Shown: piece by piece, positions 48,174 through 56,464 of the stretch | Layout: every line of letters begins with the position of its first letter | Position numbering within the stretch: the stretch's first letter is position 1 | NCBI RefSeq assembly: GCF_026283945.1 | Contig: NZ_JAPDPC010000004.1 | Location: 62,001-126,000 of the forward strand | Source of the DNA: Dyella humicola | GTDB lineage: Bacteria; Pseudomonadota; Gammaproteobacteria; Xanthomonadales; Rhodanobacteraceae | Length of the DNA stretch: 64,000 nt | Reading direction: 5' to 3' | Made by a program: the position numbers and the translations under genes | Notes under the pieces: generated by a model | The model's input: the letters and a program-made list of their open reading frames with translations, nothing else | What the model was told of the DNA's origin: nothing | The model's database searches: none

Positions 48174-49436
48174 TCAGTTCGGGCGCTGGTCCGCAAACGC
48201 GTAGACGTGATCAGCCCACTGCGTGGCTTCGAGGTAGATCGCCGCCATGCGACGGATTACCTGCGGTTGGGTTTGGCCGCTGCGCAGATTGCCGGCTTCC
48301 CAGGCATAGATCTGCTCCAGCAACGGTGCGAACGGCCCCTTGCCTTCGAGCAGTGCGCTGCTGATTTCGCGTGCCAGCGGCAGATGCCACAGCACGAAGT
48401 CCATCGGGGCTTCCATCAATGTATCGAGCAACGAAAACAGGCCGGCGGTGAACGCCATCTCTCGCTGTTCATTGGGCATGTGCTGCGCCAGCTTTTCGCA
48501 CATGTGCGCGCGGATCAGGGCGGCGCGCAACAGCTCGGGCGGACGGTCGCCGGTGCCGCTGAGCGCCATCGTGTAGATCCAGTTGCGAATGCGCGTGGCG
48601 CCAAAAAAGATCGCCGCCTGCTGCACCGACTTGAGTTGGCGGGGCAGGGCGAAGTAGGCCGAGTTCACGCAGCCCAGCAGCTTGTAGCTGAGGATGGCGT
48701 CGTCACGCACGATCTGGCCGAGTTCGACCGGGCCGGGGTTACCTTCTTCGAGCGCCTTCATCAGGCGGAGCAGGCTCAGCCGGCTGGCGGTCAGCACCGG
48801 TACTTCGACCGGCTCGGGTTTGAGCAGGAAGCGGCCCTGAATCGCCTGTACCGGTAGCTCTTCGCACAGATGATAGGTGTCGTGGTCATCCACGTGACCG
48901 GCAATGACATGAGTACCGCGTGCATGCAGGTACTCGCTGCGCGAGCGCAGCGTGGCCGAATCGAGCTTGCTGGCATCCAGGCGCACGAACTGCACGAATT
49001 TCAACAGCGGCTCGACTGCTGCGTTGAACTCGAGCGCCGTGGCGCCCGCGTCGAGCATGAGCGGACATCCACGCTGCGCCATGCGTTGCAGACGTTCAAC
49101 CAGGGCAGCATCGGTGGCCGCCTCGGGTTCCAGCAGCACGCCGAAACGCGGCTGGTGCTGCAGCACGTCGGTTTCCTCCATCAGGAGGTCGCGCGTGAGC
49201 CGCAGAAAGGTGCGGTTTCCGCGCACCAGGCGCGCGAGCGCGCCGTCCGTGATGGTGGCGAGGGCGCGCCGCATCAGCGCGGCTTCGTCCTCGTCATCAT
49301 TCTGGAAGACGATTTCATACGCGAACAGTTCGCGCTTGGCGTCCAGCATCGGCAACCGGATGACCGGCAGCGGAAGTTCGCTGGCGGCGTTACCTGAAGC
49401 TTCGTGGGCGGAGGGGAGTGCCGCGGCTTCGCTCAT
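48174..49436 (-). CDS. EAL-like/HDOD signalling protein (degenerate EAL)
   Basis: 420-residue cytoplasmic protein of the YuxH class. Residues about 20-205 follow the EAL phosphodiesterase fold, but the catalytic EAL motif is AYEIVF and other metal ligands are missing, so cyclic-di-GMP hydrolysis is unlikely. Residues about 205-400 form an HDOD domain (LGQIVRDDAILSYKLLGCVNSAYF, LKSVQQAAIFFGATRIRNW). Such proteins relay signals in motility and biofilm control. The gene is last in the flgM-flgN direction and its ATG overlaps a mini-ORF stop (ATGA). Confidence 0.87.
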   Translation of the reverse strand: MSEAAALPSAHEASGNAASELPLPVIRLPMLDAKRELFAYEIVFQNDDEDEAALMRRALATITDGALARLVRGNRTFLRLTRDLLMEETDVLQHQPRFGVLLEPEAATDAALVERLQRMAQRGCPLMLDAGATALEFNAAVEPLLKFVQFVRLDASKLDSATLRSRSEYLHARGTHVIAGHVDDHDTYHLCEELPVQAIQGRFLLKPEPVEVPVLTASRLSLLRLMKALEEGNPGPVELGQIVRDDAILSYKLLGCVNSAYFALPRQLKSVQQAAIFFGATRIRNWIYTMALSGTGDRPPELLRAALIRAHMCEKLAQHMPNEQREMAFTAGLFSLLDTLMEAPMDFVLWHLPLAREISSALLEGKGPFAPLLEQIYAWEAGNLRSGQTQPQVIRRMAAIYLEATQWADHVYAFADQRPN

Positions 49437-49525
49437 GGTAGGTCGACGTGATGGCAGTGGAAGATGATCGCGCGGTACGCCGCGTGCGTGCGGATGCGCT
49501 GCTCATAAGCGATGGCGCGCATCAT
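49433..49525 (-). CDS. Possible 30-residue ORF between flgN and the EAL-HDOD gene
   Basis: Short reading frame beginning MMRAIAYEQRIRTH and ending FHCHHVDLP, whose TGA overlaps the start of the EAL-HDOD gene (ATGA). It begins five bases after the flgN stop, so the minus-strand genes would be continuously coupled. Too short to assign. A relic of a larger gene or a leader peptide are both possible. Confidence 0.3.
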   Translation of the reverse strand: MMRAIAYEQRIRTHAAYRAIIFHCHHVDLP

Positions 49526-49530
49526 GATGT

Positions 49531-49977
49531 TCAAGCCTCGGCGAGTGTCTGCGAGCGCAAGCTGGTACGCAGCTCGCCGCCACGGCTGTACACACTGGGT
49601 TCGGTGTCATTGCCCGTCAGCACGGCCAGCGCCTTGCGCACCTGCTGCAGACGGAGGCTCACCAGGTAACCGTTGCGCTGGTTGAGTTGCTGGCATGCGC
49701 GCAGCGACTGCAGTACCTGCTGCCATAACGGTGCCAGCGCATGCGTGGCTCCTGGGGCGCTTTGGCCTAGCTGCACGCGCTCGCTGTCGAGCTGTTCGAG
49801 TCGCACCATCAGGGCGTGCTTGCTGGCACCGGCCTGGTTCAGCGCCTCGACGTCCGCGGTTGCGAGGGCGGTTCGCTCGGTCTGCAGCGCATCCGCCAGT
49901 TGCTCCACTGCGAGCCGCATTTCCTCGACCGTGGCCGTCAAGGCGTGGTCCAGTTCGGCTTGCAGTGCGCTGTTCAT
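49531..49977 (-). CDS. flgN: Flagellar export chaperone FlgN
   Basis: 148-residue helical cytoplasmic chaperone that guards the hook-filament junction proteins FlgK and FlgL before export. The helical pattern (LDHALTATVEEMRLAVEQLADAL) and the C-terminal NQRNGYLVSLRLQQVRKALAVLTG are typical; both clients, flgK and flgL, are in the window. Overlaps the flgM end by four bases. Confidence 0.88.
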   Translation of the reverse strand: MNSALQAELDHALTATVEEMRLAVEQLADALQTERTALATADVEALNQAGASKHALMVRLEQLDSERVQLGQSAPGATHALAPLWQQVLQSLRACQQLNQRNGYLVSLRLQQVRKALAVLTGNDTEPSVYSRGGELRTSLRSQTLAEA

Positions 49978-50294
49978 GACTTGCCGTTGAGCTGGCTGTC
50001 CAGCGTCATCATGCGATCGGCGATGCGGCTGGCATCGATGCGGTAGGTGCCGTTGGCCAAGGCCTGGCGTACCTGCTCGACCTTCTTGGTGTCGACCGTG
50101 GCGCCCTGGCTGGTGCGCGAGGCTTCCTGCAGTGCACGGGCCGAGTCGGTCAGCTGAACGCGATCGTCGGTACCGGGCGCCGTGCTGGCGGCCTCGCTGG
50201 ACGCCGAGCCGGCCGTCTGCGTGGACGCGCTGCCCTGGCCGCTGGGTGCCTGGGGGAGCTTGGGTAGACCGTTGTTGGATATGGTCGTGTTCAT
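49974..50294 (-). CDS. flgM: Anti-sigma-28 factor FlgM
   Basis: 106-residue protein that binds and inhibits the flagellar sigma factor FliA until it is exported through the finished hook. The N-terminal 60 residues are disordered (Ser/Ala/Thr/Gln-rich); the C-terminal helix-forming part (VQLTDSARALQEAS, KKVEQVRQALANGTYRIDASRIADRM) carries the conserved FliA-binding pattern. The ATG at 50294 is chosen; a FliA promoter lies just upstream at 50334-50360. Confidence 0.93.
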   Translation of the reverse strand: MNTTISNNGLPKLPQAPSGQGSASTQTAGSASSEAASTAPGTDDRVQLTDSARALQEASRTSQGATVDTKKVEQVRQALANGTYRIDASRIADRMMTLDSQLNGKS

Positions 50295-50333
50295 GGGTCC
50301 GTTCTCTATGCGGTTTTGGCCCTGTTGCTCACA

Positions 50334-50360
50334 GGATCGGCCGGGTGGCCGCAAACTTTA
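50334..50360 (-). promoter_or_regulatory. Sigma-28 (FliA) promoter of flgM
   Basis: On the minus strand TAAAGTTT, an 11-bp spacer, and GCCGATCC: a perfect -35, the correct spacing and six of eight -10 bases of the consensus GCCGATAA. It ends 40 bases before the flgM start, allowing FliA to drive its own inhibitor. Confidence 0.9.
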
Positions 50361-50370
50361 GTCTTCCGAA

Positions 50371-51060
50371 TCAGGGTAGGGCCAGCACCACGCCAGGCGC
50401 CGTCACCATCGCGTCGACCACCTTACCGGAGCTGCCATTGCGTACGCGCAGGCGCGAGCCGCTGTCGCCGCCGCCGAGGGCGACGCCGCTGGCGCGCACC
50501 TCGATGCCGTCCAGGCGCGACACCAGTTGGACCTGGTCGCCCGCCCGCACGGCGCTACGGCCACCCAGGGCGCCCGGCGTGAGCACGCTGCCGGCAGCCA
50601 GCGCCCGCGACAGGGTGCGGCCTTCGACCTCGCCCATCTCGCCCACATAGCCATAACCCAGGCGCGTGACGTCGCGCTCCTCGCTACGCACGTCGTCGGA
50701 GTGGATGCCGTCGCCGCGCTGCAGTGGGCGGGTGACCACGAGCACCTGGCGGAAAACCTGCAGCTGCACCGGGACGCGCAGGGTCCAGCCATCGGCTTGC
50801 GGGCAACGGACGACGACGCTCATGCGCGGTCCGAGATGCGTGCCCTCCTGCAGGCCGGCGCTCAATGACGCCGTGCAGGGGGCAAAAGTCAGTCGCGGGT
50901 CGAGTGCCGCGGCCTGGGCCACGACACGGCTCCCCGTGCTCGCATACTGGTCGTGCAGCCACTGTTCGGCCTTGGCGCGCGCCGCCTGCGCCGGCTCCGC
51001 GGCGATGGCGGGCAGCGTCAGGGCGCACAGCACCAAGGCGAACAGCGGGCGGATCGTCAT
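50371..51060 (-). CDS. flgA: Flagellar basal body P-ring chaperone FlgA
   Basis: 229-residue periplasmic chaperone for P-ring assembly by FlgI. The signal peptide (about 1-20) is followed by a cysteine-bearing N-terminal part (TFAPCTAS) and the SAF-like C-terminal domain ([50 protein letters not shown]). Its start overlaps the chemoreceptor stop (TGA over ATG), so the two are translationally coupled. Confidence 0.92.
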   Translation of the reverse strand: MTIRPLFALVLCALTLPAIAAEPAQAARAKAEQWLHDQYASTGSRVVAQAAALDPRLTFAPCTASLSAGLQEGTHLGPRMSVVVRCPQADGWTLRVPVQLQVFRQVLVVTRPLQRGDGIHSDDVRSEERDVTRLGYGYVGEMGEVEGRTLSRALAAGSVLTPGALGGRSAVRAGDQVQLVSRLDGIEVRASGVALGGGDSGSRLRVRNGSSGKVVDAMVTAPGVVLALP

Positions 51061-52364
51061 AGGTCAGCCAGCAACACGTTGAGCTGGGCCAGCATGAGCT
51101 CCCGTTCGCTTTCGATCTGCTGCACCACCCGGCTGGCCTGGTCGAGCTGGCCATCGCACAACAAAGTGGCAAACGTGTTGCCATGTTCGCGCAGGCGGGC
51201 ACCGGCAGCGGTCAGGGCGCTGGCGGCCGGGTGGCCGTCGCGGCTGGCGGCCAGGCGCTGCAGGGTGCGATTCAATGCCTGTGTGTCGAACCAGCGGCGG
51301 TCCAGCGCGGCCGGCTCCTGCAGGGCCAGTTCCATGGCCTGGCGCAGCCCCTGTGCGGCTTCGCGCACGGTCAGGCTGAGGCTGGCCGGATCGACGCCGC
51401 TTTCGGTCTCCAGCCAGTCCAGGGCGAGGCGATGGGCGAGCAAGGCGGCGCGACTGAGCGCCTCGGCCTGGCGGTTGGCCTCGGCAGCGCGACGGTGCCA
51501 GGCACCCAGGGCAGCCTGCGCGGCGACCGCGCGTGCATGCTGGGCATCCTGGTTCTTGTGCATGGTGGCAATGCGCTCGTTGACCTGGCGCAACGCCTCG
51601 CTGCTGTCCTGCAATGAGGTCTCGGTCTGCGTGAGGCCGCCTTGCGCACGTTCCAGGCGCTGCAGGCCTTGCTGCACATCGCCGTCCAGTTGCAGTGAGA
51701 AATCGCCGATGGAGCCGGTGACTTGCTCGATTTCGTCGGTTGCCAGGGACGTCTTCTCGGCCAGCTGTTTCACTTCGTCCGCCACCACGGCGAAGCCACG
51801 GCCCGCTTCACCTGCACGCGCCGCTTCGATAGCCGCATTCAGCGCCACCAGATTGGTCTGGTGCGCGATCTCCTGCACCACGCCGGTCAGTTTGCGGATC
51901 TGGGCGACCTGTTCGGCCAGCTTGCTCTGATTGCGATTCATGGCCGACAGCGCGGTGCGCAGCAGGCGTAGCTGGCCATCCAGCTCGCTGACACTGCGCT
52001 CGCTGGCTGCGCCGGTCTGGCGGGCGTAGTCGAGGCCGGTGTTGATCTGCTGCAGCGATGTCGAGATCCCGGCGCTGCCGTCCGTCAAGCGACCGACACC
52101 ATCCCGGCTCTCCTGGGCGGACTCGTTCATCGCTCCCTGTTCGCGCGCCAGCTGCTGGGCAGCGCCGAGCACCAGGCCTTGCTGCTCCAGCGTCTGCAAT
52201 GCCACGGCAGCGGGCGGGCGCTGCGTGAACATGGCCGCCAGTAGCGGCGCCAGCGCTTGCGCGGCACCCGGATGGCGGCGCGACAGTTGTGCAACCCGCG
52301 CCTGGTCGCCTGCGGCGGCAGCGCGCGCAAGCTCGGCAAGATGCTGGCTCCAGATCAGACTCAT
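51057..52364 (-). CDS. Soluble methyl-accepting chemotaxis-type receptor
   Basis: 435-residue cytoplasmic chemoreceptor without membrane spans, HAMP or periplasmic sensor. The conserved signalling tip ([18 protein letters not shown], about residues 165-182) lies in the N-terminal half, preceded by a helical segment, and is followed by a long coiled coil and a C-terminal helical region of about 170 residues that could be a sensor. The upstream extension in the same frame is antisense to cheV and is rejected; the ATG at 52364 follows the promoters at 52399-52443. It is coupled to flgA and faces cheV, so it probably belongs to the flagellar signalling set. Confidence 0.85.
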   Translation of the reverse strand: MSLIWSQHLAELARAAAAGDQARVAQLSRRHPGAAQALAPLLAAMFTQRPPAAVALQTLEQQGLVLGAAQQLAREQGAMNESAQESRDGVGRLTDGSAGISTSLQQINTGLDYARQTGAASERSVSELDGQLRLLRTALSAMNRNQSKLAEQVAQIRKLTGVVQEIAHQTNLVALNAAIEAARAGEAGRGFAVVADEVKQLAEKTSLATDEIEQVTGSIGDFSLQLDGDVQQGLQRLERAQGGLTQTETSLQDSSEALRQVNERIATMHKNQDAQHARAVAAQAALGAWHRRAAEANRQAEALSRAALLAHRLALDWLETESGVDPASLSLTVREAAQGLRQAMELALQEPAALDRRWFDTQALNRTLQRLAASRDGHPAASALTAAGARLREHGNTFATLLCDGQLDQASRVVQQIESERELMLAQLNVLLADL

Positions 52365-52398
52365 GGGTGGATTATTCCTTCCTGCAGGGTTCGTCCCC

Positions 52399-52425
52399 GC
52401 ATCGGCGGGGAACGTCCGAACTTGA
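52399..52425 (-). promoter_or_regulatory. Sigma-28-like promoter of the chemoreceptor-flgA genes
   Basis: Minus strand TCAAGTTC, an 11-bp spacer, GCCGATGC: six of eight matches in each half with the correct spacing. It lies 35 bases before the start codon and just downstream of the sigma-54 site. Confidence 0.65.
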
Positions 52426-52427
52426 GA

Positions 52428-52443
52428 AGCAAGCGACGTGCCA
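52428..52443 (-). promoter_or_regulatory. Sigma-54 promoter of the chemoreceptor-flgA genes
   Basis: Minus strand TGGCACG, four bases, TTGCT: a full match to the -24/-12 consensus including the invariant GG and GC ten bases apart. It sits 64 bases upstream of the start codon. Confidence 0.8.
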
Positions 52444-52462
52444 TGGACAGGGACCGGCAGGC

Positions 52463-52489
52463 TCAAGCCCGCCTGTCTGTGGCCGATAC
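52463..52489 (+). promoter_or_regulatory. Sigma-28 promoter of cheV
   Basis: TCAAGCCC, an 11-bp spacer, GCCGATAC: near-perfect -10 and a weak -35. It ends 44 bases before the ATG at 52533 and supports that start over upstream ATGs. Confidence 0.7.
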
Positions 52490-52532
52490 GCCAGCGGTAC
52501 CCTGCGGCAGTGCCGCTTTGCGAGGAGTCCGC

Positions 52533-53465
52533 ATGAGCGGCGCGTGGATGGACAAGGTGGAGCAGCAAACCCGGCTGGCGGGGCACAACCGCGTGGCGAT
52601 GTTGTTGTTCCGGCTGGGCGATGCGCAATTGTTCGGCATCAACGTATTCAAGGTGCGCGAGGTGATGCGGCGCGTGCCGATGGAGCGGATGCCTGACGCG
52701 CATGCGCTGGTGGCCGGCAGCTGCGATTATCGCGGCCAGACCATCCCGGTGATCGACCTGGCGCCAGCGCTGGGCTATCCCTCGCTGCGCGAGGATGCCT
52801 CGGCGCACCTGATGGTGACCGAGTTCAGTCGCTCGATCCAGGGTTTCCTGGTCGCCGACATGCAGCGGCTGGTGCATTGCGAAGGTGAGTCGCTGGCGGC
52901 GCCGGCAGCCGCGCTGGGCTTCGGCACCCGCGTCAATGCGGTGACGCGGGTCGACGGCGCACTGGTGGCCGTGGTCGACGTGGAGCATGTCCTGGCCAGC
53001 CTCAATGCCACGCCTACCGCGCTCTCCGCACCGATGCAGCGCATCGCCCGCGTGCATGACCTGCAGCCACGCCGCGTGATGGTGGTGGACGATTCCGTGG
53101 TGGCGCGCCAGCAACTGGTAGGCCTGTTCCGCCAGATGGATGTGGAATGCGTGGTGGCGCAGGACGGTCGCGAAGCGCTGGAGCGTCTTCAGGAACTGGC
53201 CGACGCACCGGAAGGTGAGGGCGTCACCCTGGTGGTGTCGGATATCGAAATGCCGCGCATGGATGGCTATGCGCTGACGCGCGCGATTCGCGAGACGCCG
53301 GCTTTGCGCCCGCTCAAGGTGGTGCTGCACAGTTCGATCAGTGGCTTGTTCAATGAGTCGATGGTGCGCGAGGTGAACGCGGATCGCTTTGTGGCGAAGT
53401 TCCAGCCGGACCTATTGGCGCAGACGGTGCTGGACTTGATGCCGGAACACTTCGATCGCTTTTGA
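52533..53465 (+). CDS. cheV: Chemotaxis protein CheV (CheW-receiver fusion)
   Basis: 310-residue coupling protein linking receptors to CheA. Residues about 15-165 are a CheW domain ([35 protein letters not shown]), and residues about 180-305 form a receiver with Asp186/Asp187 and phospho-acceptor Asp237 ([10 protein letters not shown]) and the conserved Lys near residue 294. GAGGAG precedes the ATG. It diverges from the chemoreceptor gene with its own sigma-28 promoter. Confidence 0.93.
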   Translation: MSGAWMDKVEQQTRLAGHNRVAMLLFRLGDAQLFGINVFKVREVMRRVPMERMPDAHALVAGSCDYRGQTIPVIDLAPALGYPSLREDASAHLMVTEFSRSIQGFLVADMQRLVHCEGESLAAPAAALGFGTRVNAVTRVDGALVAVVDVEHVLASLNATPTALSAPMQRIARVHDLQPRRVMVVDDSVVARQQLVGLFRQMDVECVVAQDGREALERLQELADAPEGEGVTLVVSDIEMPRMDGYALTRAIRETPALRPLKVVLHSSISGLFNESMVREVNADRFVAKFQPDLLAQTVLDLMPEHFDRF

Positions 53466-53471
53466 CGTTGA

Positions 53472-53498
53472 CTCCCTCTCCCCGGAGGGGAGAGGGAG
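53472..53498. repeat. Dispersed palindrome after cheV (CTCCCTCTCCCC type)
   Basis: Perfect 12-bp arms CTCCCTCTCCCC and GGGGAGAGGGAG with a three-base loop, related to the palindrome at 48131. Likely acts as a terminator of cheV or insulates the flgB promoter. Confidence 0.6.
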
Positions 53499-53628
53499 CA
53501 GAGCGACGAGAACCCGCTACCGCTCGTGTCGGAATTCCGACATGGCCCCCAGCGAGCGCACCAGGCAACTCGACCCAAATCACGCGCAACCCAACAACAG
53601 CGCGGCCTGCGAAGCATCTCAGAAGTGG

Positions 53629-53644
53629 TGGCACGCTAATTGCT
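53629..53644 (+). promoter_or_regulatory. Sigma-54 promoter of flgB
   Basis: TGGCACG, four bases, TTGCT: complete -24/-12 consensus. It ends 36 bases before the flgB ATG and would fire the flgBCDEFGHIJ operon under an NtrC-type flagellar activator such as FleQ, which is not in the window. Confidence 0.9.
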
Positions 53645-53680
53645 CAACGCCTCCCGCGGCCCTTGCCGCAGGAGTGAGCG

Positions 53681-54079
53681 ATGACTGTGATCAACGACAA
53701 CTTGTTTGGTGTGCACACCCAGGCACTCGATCTGTGGCAGCGCCGCAGCGAAGTGCTGGCGAGCAATTTGGCCAACGCGGATACGCCTGGCTATCTCGCA
53801 CGTGACATCGACTTCAAGAAGGCGTTGTCCAGCGCGAGTGCCAACGGCAACAGCCTGCCGATGACGATCACCCAGCAGGGGCAGATCGATCCCACGGCGC
53901 AGGCCGCCGACCAGCTCGCCTGGCGTACGCCCAGCCAGCCGACCATGGACGGCAATACCGTCGACAGCCAGGTCGAGCAGGCCAATTTTGCCGCCAATGG
54001 CGTGCACTACCAGGCCAGCCTTTCTTTCATCACCGCGCAGATTCACATGTTGCGCACGGCCATTACCGGAGGCCAGTGA
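53681..54079 (+). CDS. flgB: Flagellar rod protein FlgB
   Basis: 132-residue proximal rod protein, exported by the flagellar type III system. It has the N-terminal rod motif (QRRSEVLASNLANADTPGYLARDIDF, where ANADTPGY is the core) and C-terminal helix VEQANFAANGVHYQASLSFI. First gene of the operon, 36 bases after a sigma-54 site; its stop overlaps the flgC ATG. Confidence 0.96.
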   Translation: MTVINDNLFGVHTQALDLWQRRSEVLASNLANADTPGYLARDIDFKKALSSASANGNSLPMTITQQGQIDPTAQAADQLAWRTPSQPTMDGNTVDSQVEQANFAANGVHYQASLSFITAQIHMLRTAITGGQ

Positions 54080-54507
54080 TGTCGATGTTCAAGATCTTCG
54101 ATGTGGCCGGCTCGGGTATGGCGGCGCAGTCGCTGCGCCTCAATACCGTGGCCAGTAACCTCGCCAATGCCGACAGCGTATCGAGCACGCCCGAAGGCGC
54201 TTATCACGCGAAGGAACCCTTGTTTGCAGCGGTGCAGCGTTCGTTTGGCAGCGCCAAGAGTGCGGACGGCGACAGCGCAGTGGGCGTGCAGGTGAAAGGC
54301 GTGACCGAGAGTCAGGCCGATGTGCAGGCGCGTTACGAGCCGGGCAATCCGATGTCGGATGCCGACGGTTATGTGTACGGCAGCAACGTCAATCCCATCG
54401 ATGAGCTGGTCAACATGATTTCCGCTTCGCGCTCGTATCAGAACAACGTCGAGGCGATGAACACTACCAAGCAGTTGATGATCAAGACCCTCGACCTCGG
54501 CAAGTGA
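54079..54507 (+). CDS. flgC: Flagellar rod protein FlgC
   Basis: 142-residue rod protein. ASNLANADS in the N-terminal helix and NPIDELVNMISASRSYQNNVEAMN at the C terminus are the paired coiled-coil motifs of axial proteins. The ATG at 54079 overlaps the flgB stop; a GTG one codon upstream is less likely. Partner of FlgB, FlgF and FlgG in the rod. Confidence 0.96.
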   Translation: MSMFKIFDVAGSGMAAQSLRLNTVASNLANADSVSSTPEGAYHAKEPLFAAVQRSFGSAKSADGDSAVGVQVKGVTESQADVQARYEPGNPMSDADGYVYGSNVNPIDELVNMISASRSYQNNVEAMNTTKQLMIKTLDLGK

Positions 54508-54524
54508 GCCGTGAGGAGCTATCC

Positions 54525-55202
54525 ATGAGCACGATTCCCAGTAACAGCGCGACCAATAACAGCAGTTCTTCCAGCAGCACGTCGAGTTCGAGCTCGCCGC
54601 TGTCCAGCACCATGACGCAGGCCGACTTCCTCAAGCTGATGACGGCCCAGCTGCAGGCGCAGGATCCCACCAATCCGGTGGACAACTCGCAGTTCGTGTC
54701 GCAGATGGCGCAGTTCAGCCAGCTTTCGGCAACGCAGCAGCTGGACACCGATCTGCAGGGCTTCAGCAGCAATGTCAGCTCGGGCATGCAGACCTCGCAG
54801 GTGCTGAGCTCGTCCAACCTGCTGAATCGCTCGGTACTGGTGCCCTCCAGCACGATGAGCTTCGACGGTACGCACAGCGTGGGCGGCGCGGTGAACGTGA
54901 CCAGTGCAGGTAACGTCACCGTGAACGTACTCGACAGTAGCGGCAATGTCGTACGCACGATGCCCTTGGGTAACCAGAACGCGGGCCTTGCGCAGTTCAG
55001 CTGGGACGGCAAGGACAACAGTGGCAACACCGTGGCCGATGGCAGCTACACGCTTGCCGCAACCAGCGGTACCACCAATCTCGATACGTACGTGGCCGGC
55101 ACGGTCACCGGGGTGGGCTTTGGTGGCAGCACGGTGGGTACGTACCTGCAGGTTTCTGGCGTGGGCGGCGTGGCGCTCAGCCAGGTAGCCCAGATTCTCT
55201 GA
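54525..55202 (+). CDS. flgD: Flagellar hook assembly scaffold FlgD
   Basis: 225-residue hook-cap protein that guides FlgE subunits and is absent from the finished hook. The Ser-rich start is followed by the FlgD signature (TMTQADFLKLMTAQLQAQDP, then NSQFVSQMAQFSQLSATQ) and the C-terminal FLGD-like beta domain (WDGKDNSGNTVADGSYTLAA). GAGGAG precedes the ATG at 54525, 17 bases after flgC. Confidence 0.95.
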   Translation: MSTIPSNSATNNSSSSSSTSSSSSPLSSTMTQADFLKLMTAQLQAQDPTNPVDNSQFVSQMAQFSQLSATQQLDTDLQGFSSNVSSGMQTSQVLSSSNLLNRSVLVPSSTMSFDGTHSVGGAVNVTSAGNVTVNVLDSSGNVVRTMPLGNQNAGLAQFSWDGKDNSGNTVADGSYTLAATSGTTNLDTYVAGTVTGVGFGGSTVGTYLQVSGVGGVALSQVAQIL

Positions 55203-55237
55203 CGCTTCACGCATCCATTCTTTAATAGGAACCGAAC

Positions 55238-56455
55238 ATGGCTCTGAATACAGCGCTCAGCGGCATCAATGCGGCCCAGTCCGACCTCAACGTCATCGCC
55301 AATAATATCGCCAACGCCAACACCACCGGCTTCAAGGGTTCGCGCGCGGAGTTTGCCGACATCTTTGCCGTCACCGGCCTGAACCTCAACTCCACGGCCG
55401 TGGGTAGCGGCACGCGATTGCAGGACGTGGCGCAGCAGTTCGCCCAGGGTGACTTGCAGACGACCGGCAATAGCCTGGACCTGGCCATCAGCGGAAATGG
55501 CTTCTTCGCCGTCAACAACGGCAGTGGCGTCACCTATACGCGCGCCGGTGATTTCCAGAAGAACTCGAATGGTTTTGTCACCACTCCCGATGGATCGCGC
55601 CTGCAGATCTATCCGGCCAATGGCGCCGGTGGTTTCGACACGAGCACGCTGACCGACTTCAGTTGGGCGACGGCACAGAGCAACGCCACGGCCACTTCGA
55701 TGCTGACGATGGCCTCCAATCTTCCGGCCAGCGCGACGGTACCCGTCAACGCCTTCAGCACGAGCGATTCGACGAGCTTCAACGCTTCCCAGCCGGTGAC
55801 CGTGTATGACTCACAAGGCGGCTCGCATCAGGCGACTGTCTATTACGTCAAGACCGGCACCAATGCATGGAATGCCAATCTCTACGTGGACGGCCAGAGC
55901 GCCGGATCGCAGCCGATGACGTTTGATACCAGTGGCAATCTCGCCACGCCAGCGAACGGTACCTTGGCCTTCAACAGCCTGGCGCTTGGCAACGGCTCCT
56001 CGCCATTGACGCTGTCGATGAACGTGACCAACACCACCCAGTTCGGCACCGCCTACACACCCGGCACGGTCAACCAGAATGGCTTCGAGGCGGGCACGCT
56101 GACCAGCATCGACATCGATGGCAATGGTGTGATCTCCGCAACGTACTCGAACAATAAGACCACCCAGATTGGCCAGGTCGCGGTCGCCAATTTTTCCAAC
56201 ATGCAAGGCCTTCGGCAGCTCGGAAGCGCCAGCTGGGCGGCGAGCTCCGATTCGGGTCCGGCCATCATGGGTACGGCCGGTGTTGGTCAGTTTGGCGACA
56301 TCAAATCGGGTGAGCTGGAGAGCTCGAACACGGCCGATACGACGGCGCAGCTGGTGAACATGATCCAGGCCCAGCGCGATTACCAGGCCAATGCGCAGGT
56401 GCTGTCGACCGACAACACGCTGGCGTCAGCGCTGTTCAACGCAGTCGGTCGCTGA
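55238..56455 (+). CDS. flgE: Flagellar hook protein FlgE
   Basis: 405-residue hook subunit. N-terminal ALNTALSGINAAQSDLNVIA with IANANTTGFKGSRAEFADIF and C-terminal ELESSNTADTTAQLVNMIQA plus the YQANAQVLSTDN segment are the D0 motifs; the middle is the beta-rich D1/D2 part. AGGAACC lies before the ATG. Substrate of FlgD-guided assembly. Confidence 0.96.
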   Translation: MALNTALSGINAAQSDLNVIANNIANANTTGFKGSRAEFADIFAVTGLNLNSTAVGSGTRLQDVAQQFAQGDLQTTGNSLDLAISGNGFFAVNNGSGVTYTRAGDFQKNSNGFVTTPDGSRLQIYPANGAGGFDTSTLTDFSWATAQSNATATSMLTMASNLPASATVPVNAFSTSDSTSFNASQPVTVYDSQGGSHQATVYYVKTGTNAWNANLYVDGQSAGSQPMTFDTSGNLATPANGTLAFNSLALGNGSSPLTLSMNVTNTTQFGTAYTPGTVNQNGFEAGTLTSIDIDGNGVISATYSNNKTTQIGQVAVANFSNMQGLRQLGSASWAASSDSGPAIMGTAGVGQFGDIKSGELESSNTADTTAQLVNMIQAQRDYQANAQVLSTDNTLASALFNAVGR

Positions 56456-56464
56456 TAGATCGCC

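Noticed and set aside
52365..53330. N-terminal extension of the chemoreceptor reading frame to 53330
   Set aside because: It runs antisense through cheV; promoters and a methionine at 52364 define the real start.
53629..53644. Housekeeping sigma-70 promoter for flgB
   Set aside because: No paired -35/-10 boxes at the right spacing; the -24/-12 match is complete.
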